Source: an uncultured Mediterranea sp. (GTDB lineage Bacteria; Bacteroidota; Bacteroidia; Bacteroidales; Bacteroidaceae). From it: a DNA stretch of 23,332 nt. The notes under the pieces were generated by a model. That model had not been told where the DNA came from. It saw only the letters and a program-made list of their open reading frames with translations, and did no database searches. The translations under genes were made by a program, and so were the position numbers. The DNA is taken from the NCBI RefSeq assembly GCF_902493215.1, contig NZ_CABUOL010000030.1:1-23332 (forward strand), given 5' to 3'. Numbering within the stretch: position 1 is the stretch's first letter; each line of letters opens with the position of its first letter. Positions 21,027-23,332 of this stretch are shown here, piece by piece.

Positions 21027-22745
21027 ATGATACAAAAACAATCATGCCTGTTTTTTTTGTTTGTCCTGCTGCTGATAACGGTAGGTTGTAACAGAAAAGG
21101 AACATACACATGCCACGTATTAGACCTGGCCGAGACGTTTCTGACCAGCCATCCTGACAGTGCTTACAAGCTGCTCTCTTTGCTGGAGCGTGACACTATG
21201 TGTAGAGAAAATTTTTCTCACTGGTGCTTGCTCTATGGAAAGTTATCGCAACGTATGCCACTGAATCCCCTTCCTTCCTTCGACTGGAGGGACGTGACGG
21301 AATGGTATGAAAAGCACGGCACGTTGTCCGACAGGCTTTGTGCCCGCCTCTTTTTGGGAGAGTCATACGCCGCCGAAAAACATCCTGACCTGGCGGCACA
21401 AGTATACATCGGAGCCTACGACCTTGCAAGACAGCACAAAGACTACAACTCAATGGGGTATGCCTGTTCTTATCAAGGTAATCTGTATGAGTCGCAAGAC
21501 TACATCCCAAACGCCATCGAAAAGTTCAGACAGGCCGCTGGATATTTCCTGCAAGCCGGAAACCACAGAAGCCATGCTTGTGCATTGAGGGACTTGGCCC
21601 GACAATATGCGTATATGGATTCTCTGCCGGCGGCATTCGCAGTGCTACACAAGGCAGATTCCATCGTTTCCACACTGAATGATGACGAAGTCTACAGTTC
21701 CATACTCAATGCTTACGGCAATCTTTATATGAGAAATTCCGACTATGAGCAGGCAGAAGACTATTTTTATCGCTCCTTGGAAATTGCCAAAGAGGCATTG
21801 CCTGACTACATCGCCCTTTGCGACCTATATCTCACTATGGAAGACACGGAGAAAGCCAAGGTCATATTGGAAAAGATAGCAGAGAAAGACTGGGAGCAGG
21901 CAAAGGTAGAAGAATATTATCTGCACTATATCATCGGTAAACAGGAGAATCATACAGACCAGGCCCTGGCTTATCTGGAGCTGCTTATGGAAGTAAAGGA
22001 TTCCTTGAACATGGAAAAAAGTAACTCCAAAATAGCAGAACTCGAAAAAAGGTATGTGACCGTCAAACTGAAGAATGAAAACACTGCCTTGCAAGTCCGT
22101 AAGCAGCGCTACCTTATAATAAGTATCATATCAAGTATAATTGTACTGTGCCTTTCTTTCATTTACTATGCGCAAAAGAAGAAAAGCGAGCAGAAGATTA
22201 TACGGCAACAGGCGGAACTGAATTATCTTGTCAGACAGCAACAGGCCCTCTTGCATGAGATAGAAGAAAAGCGGTTCATGTTGGAGAATGCAAGAAAAGA
22301 CATTGAGGAAACAAGAAAGTTGCAGATTGAAATAAATCTTCTGACAGAAAACTATGTGAAGCTGGAGAGAAAGCTTCTGACCGATTCGAACCTTTACCGA
22401 AAATTACAGCAACTTATCAGGCAGAAGAAAACAACCAATGGACAGGCTCTTGTCACGGATGAGTTGTGGAAACAAATCGTAGACGAAGTAACCAAGGTAT
22501 ATCCCAATCTCAAAAGTTATATATTGGAACTCTGCCCCGACATCAGTGAATCGGAATGGAAATATTGTTGTTTCTATATGCTGGGATTTGATGGTAATGA
22601 AGCAGCCATATTGTTAAATATTAATCCGGGTTCCATTCATACCAAGAATAATCGTTTAAGACAAAAACTGCACATTACGTTACCCCATCAAACCAACTTA
22701 TACGAATACCTTATCATGCAATTGCATAAGACAAATCTTACCTGA
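21027..22745 (+). CDS. Membrane-spanning TPR regulator with C-terminal HTH
   Basis: This protein of about 572 residues starts with a signal or lipoprotein-like segment (LFVLLLITVGC; the lipobox is imperfect). Residues about 30-340 are helical repeats with TPR character (for example SMGYACSYQGNLYESQDY and ILNAYGNLYMRNSDYEQAEDYFYRSL). A transmembrane helix lies at about 362-383 (YLIISIISSIIVLCLSFIYY). A coiled coil follows, then a LuxR-like HTH near 508-550 (SEWKYCCFYMLGFDGNEAAILLNINPGSIHTKNNRLRQKL). The layout is a periplasmic sensor with a cytoplasmic DNA-binding domain. ATG 21027 is preferred over ATGs at 20997 and 21006 because it has AAGGA just upstream and gives a normal signal sequence. 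It lies 32 bp after the relA-like gene with no terminator between. Confidence 0.88.
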   Translation: MIQKQSCLFFLFVLLLITVGCNRKGTYTCHVLDLAETFLTSHPDSAYKLLSLLERDTMCRENFSHWCLLYGKLSQRMPLNPLPSFDWRDVTEWYEKHGTLSDRLCARLFLGESYAAEKHPDLAAQVYIGAYDLARQHKDYNSMGYACSYQGNLYESQDYIPNAIEKFRQAAGYFLQAGNHRSHACALRDLARQYAYMDSLPAAFAVLHKADSIVSTLNDDEVYSSILNAYGNLYMRNSDYEQAEDYFYRSLEIAKEALPDYIALCDLYLTMEDTEKAKVILEKIAEKDWEQAKVEEYYLHYIIGKQENHTDQALAYLELLMEVKDSLNMEKSNSKIAELEKRYVTVKLKNENTALQVRKQRYLIISIISSIIVLCLSFIYYAQKKKSEQKIIRQQAELNYLVRQQQALLHEIEEKRFMLENARKDIEETRKLQIEINLLTENYVKLERKLLTDSNLYRKLQQLIRQKKTTNGQALVTDELWKQIVDEVTKVYPNLKSYILELCPDISESEWKYCCFYMLGFDGNEAAILLNINPGSIHTKNNRLRQKLHITLPHQTNLYEYLIMQLHKTNLT

Positions 22746-22760
22746 AACACGTATTGAATG

Positions 22761-22824
22761 TATATGTGTATAGACAGCAAATGTAAACGGCTGATTATCA
22801 ATGTATGGATGTCTATATGTGTAT
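22761..22824. promoter_or_regulatory. Paired repeats upstream of the DUF3244-like gene promoter
   Basis: TATATGTGTAT occurs at 22761-22771 and 22814-22824, and ATAGACA/TGTCTAT forms an inverted pair (22770-22776 and 22810-22816). The nearer copy ends 34 bp before the -7 box, where an activator could sit, and the promoter lacks a -33 element. Confidence 0.45.
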
Positions 22825-22858
22825 CGGTTGTTTAGTTCCTCATGTGTGGGATTGTTAC

Positions 22859-22866
22859 TAATTTTG
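22859..22866 (+). promoter_or_regulatory. DUF3244-like gene promoter, -7 box
   Basis: TAATTTTG is a perfect -7 box, 25 bp before the start codon. There is no TTTG at -33. Confidence 0.57.
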
Positions 22867-22891
22867 CAGCAAATTCAAAAACAATAAAAGC

Positions 22892-23263
22892 ATGAAGAAT
22901 TCTAAACTGATTTGTTTAATTGTGGCATTTACGATGATTGCAGTACAAGTAAGTGCAAAAGGTGGTTACAAAAGAAAAGTCGAACTAAAGAAAGAATGGA
23001 GAGTTCAAACAAAGTCTCCTCAAGAAGTACCTTTGCAGGCCTTTTTGATAGAGAATCAACAACTGGAAATCCAAAGCCAAGGTCTATTTGACTTGAATAT
23101 TCAAGTTGAAAATTCACAAGGAAACATTATGTTAGTTGATATTGTATGCTTAGATTCATCACAATCCACTATCATAGAATTAGAGCATTTTTCTCAAGGA
23201 AAATATATCTTATATTTATATAATGACGAAATGGAGGCAGAGGGTGTGTTTTGTATTGAATAA
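22892..23263 (+). CDS. Small secreted protein, DUF3244-like
   Basis: This 123-residue protein has a clear Sec signal peptide (MKNSKLICLIVAFTMIAVQVSA, cleavage after VSA). The remaining 100 residues form a small beta-sandwich-like pattern: PLQAFLIENQQLEIQSQ, FDLNIQVENSQGNIMLVDIV, then STIIELEHFSQGKYILYLYNDEMEAEGVFCIE. This strand order with a G-x-Y near the end is like DUF3244 proteins of Bacteroides. The function is unknown. It follows the membrane TPR-HTH regulator in the same orientation but has its own promoter and upstream repeats, so it is a plausible target of that regulator. DNA composition is noticeably more A+T-rich than the relA-like gene. Confidence 0.85.
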   Translation: MKNSKLICLIVAFTMIAVQVSAKGGYKRKVELKKEWRVQTKSPQEVPLQAFLIENQQLEIQSQGLFDLNIQVENSQGNIMLVDIVCLDSSQSTIIELEHFSQGKYILYLYNDEMEAEGVFCIE

Positions 23264-23332
23264 TTAATATAATGAAACACTACTGTCCCGTAAAAGTGGA
23301 TAAATAGTTCTTTGAAATTATTGAAATATAGT
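23264..23332. other. Right edge: non-coding, possible start of another element
   Basis: This is A+T-rich sequence after the DUF3244-like gene. The phrase CTACTGTCCCGTAAAAGTGG near 23280-23299 is reminiscent of an insertion-sequence end, but no partner end or transposase is in the window. I cannot assign it. Confidence 0.2.

Overview
The window looks like chromosomal DNA from a Bacteroides-type member of the Bacteroidales. Most genes are preceded by a TAnnTTTG box, the -7 element of Bacteroides sigma-ABfr promoters. Shine-Dalgarno sequences are weak. The gene content (short AMP nucleosidase, PyrK/PyrDB, DUF3244-like secreted protein, membrane TPR-HTH regulator, SPL-type radical SAM protein) fits that group. 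No sequence search was possible, so the genus is an inference. Core genes (ligA, trmD, relA-like) are G+C-rich in third codon positions, while several intergenic stretches are strongly A+T-rich.

Layout. 1-193: the 3' part of one tRNA-Arg(ACG), a complete second copy and a terminator. 215-326: a mirrored array of 23-bp units. 345-2991 (minus): an accessory operon of an HExxH lipoprotein and two duplicated secreted proteins. 3109-6181 (minus): dapA and ligA. 6289-6966 (plus): trmD, divergent from ligA and convergent with pyrKD through a palindromic terminator. 7060-8738 (minus): pyrK-pyrD. 9051-9521 (minus): an XRE regulator, followed by about 1 kb of A+T-rich non-coding DNA with repeated TTAC-N4-GTAA palindromes. 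10499-12305 (minus): amn-holA. 12517-13828 (minus): a frameshifted S41 peptidase. 13829-14390: non-coding DNA with a nested hairpin and a 22-bp-period array. 14391-16330: an AraC regulator divergent from a radical SAM gene. 16342-17260: an HxlR regulator divergent from an NTF2-like gene. 17414-18052 (minus): a DUF1963/YwqG-like gene. 18231-23263 (plus): a lone HsdR_N-type nuclease domain, a RelA-type synthetase with a degenerate hydrolase domain, a membrane TPR-HTH regulator and a small secreted DUF3244-like protein.

How the genes fit together. Much of the window is housekeeping: lysine/cell-wall precursor synthesis (dapA), replication and repair (ligA, holA), tRNA modification (trmD), pyrimidine synthesis (pyrKD), purine salvage (amn) and alarmone synthesis (relA-like). 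Between these lie small regulator-target pairs: XRE with its operator-like array, AraC with the radical SAM gene, HxlR with the NTF2-like gene, and the TPR-HTH regulator with the DUF3244-like gene.

The least explained signals are the two short-period palindromic arrays (215-326 and 14181-14260), the TTAC-N4-GTAA sites scattered over 9533-10005, and the HExxH lipoprotein operon with its recently homogenised paralogs. I found no CRISPR array, complete insertion sequence, phage module or recognisable multi-gene defence system.
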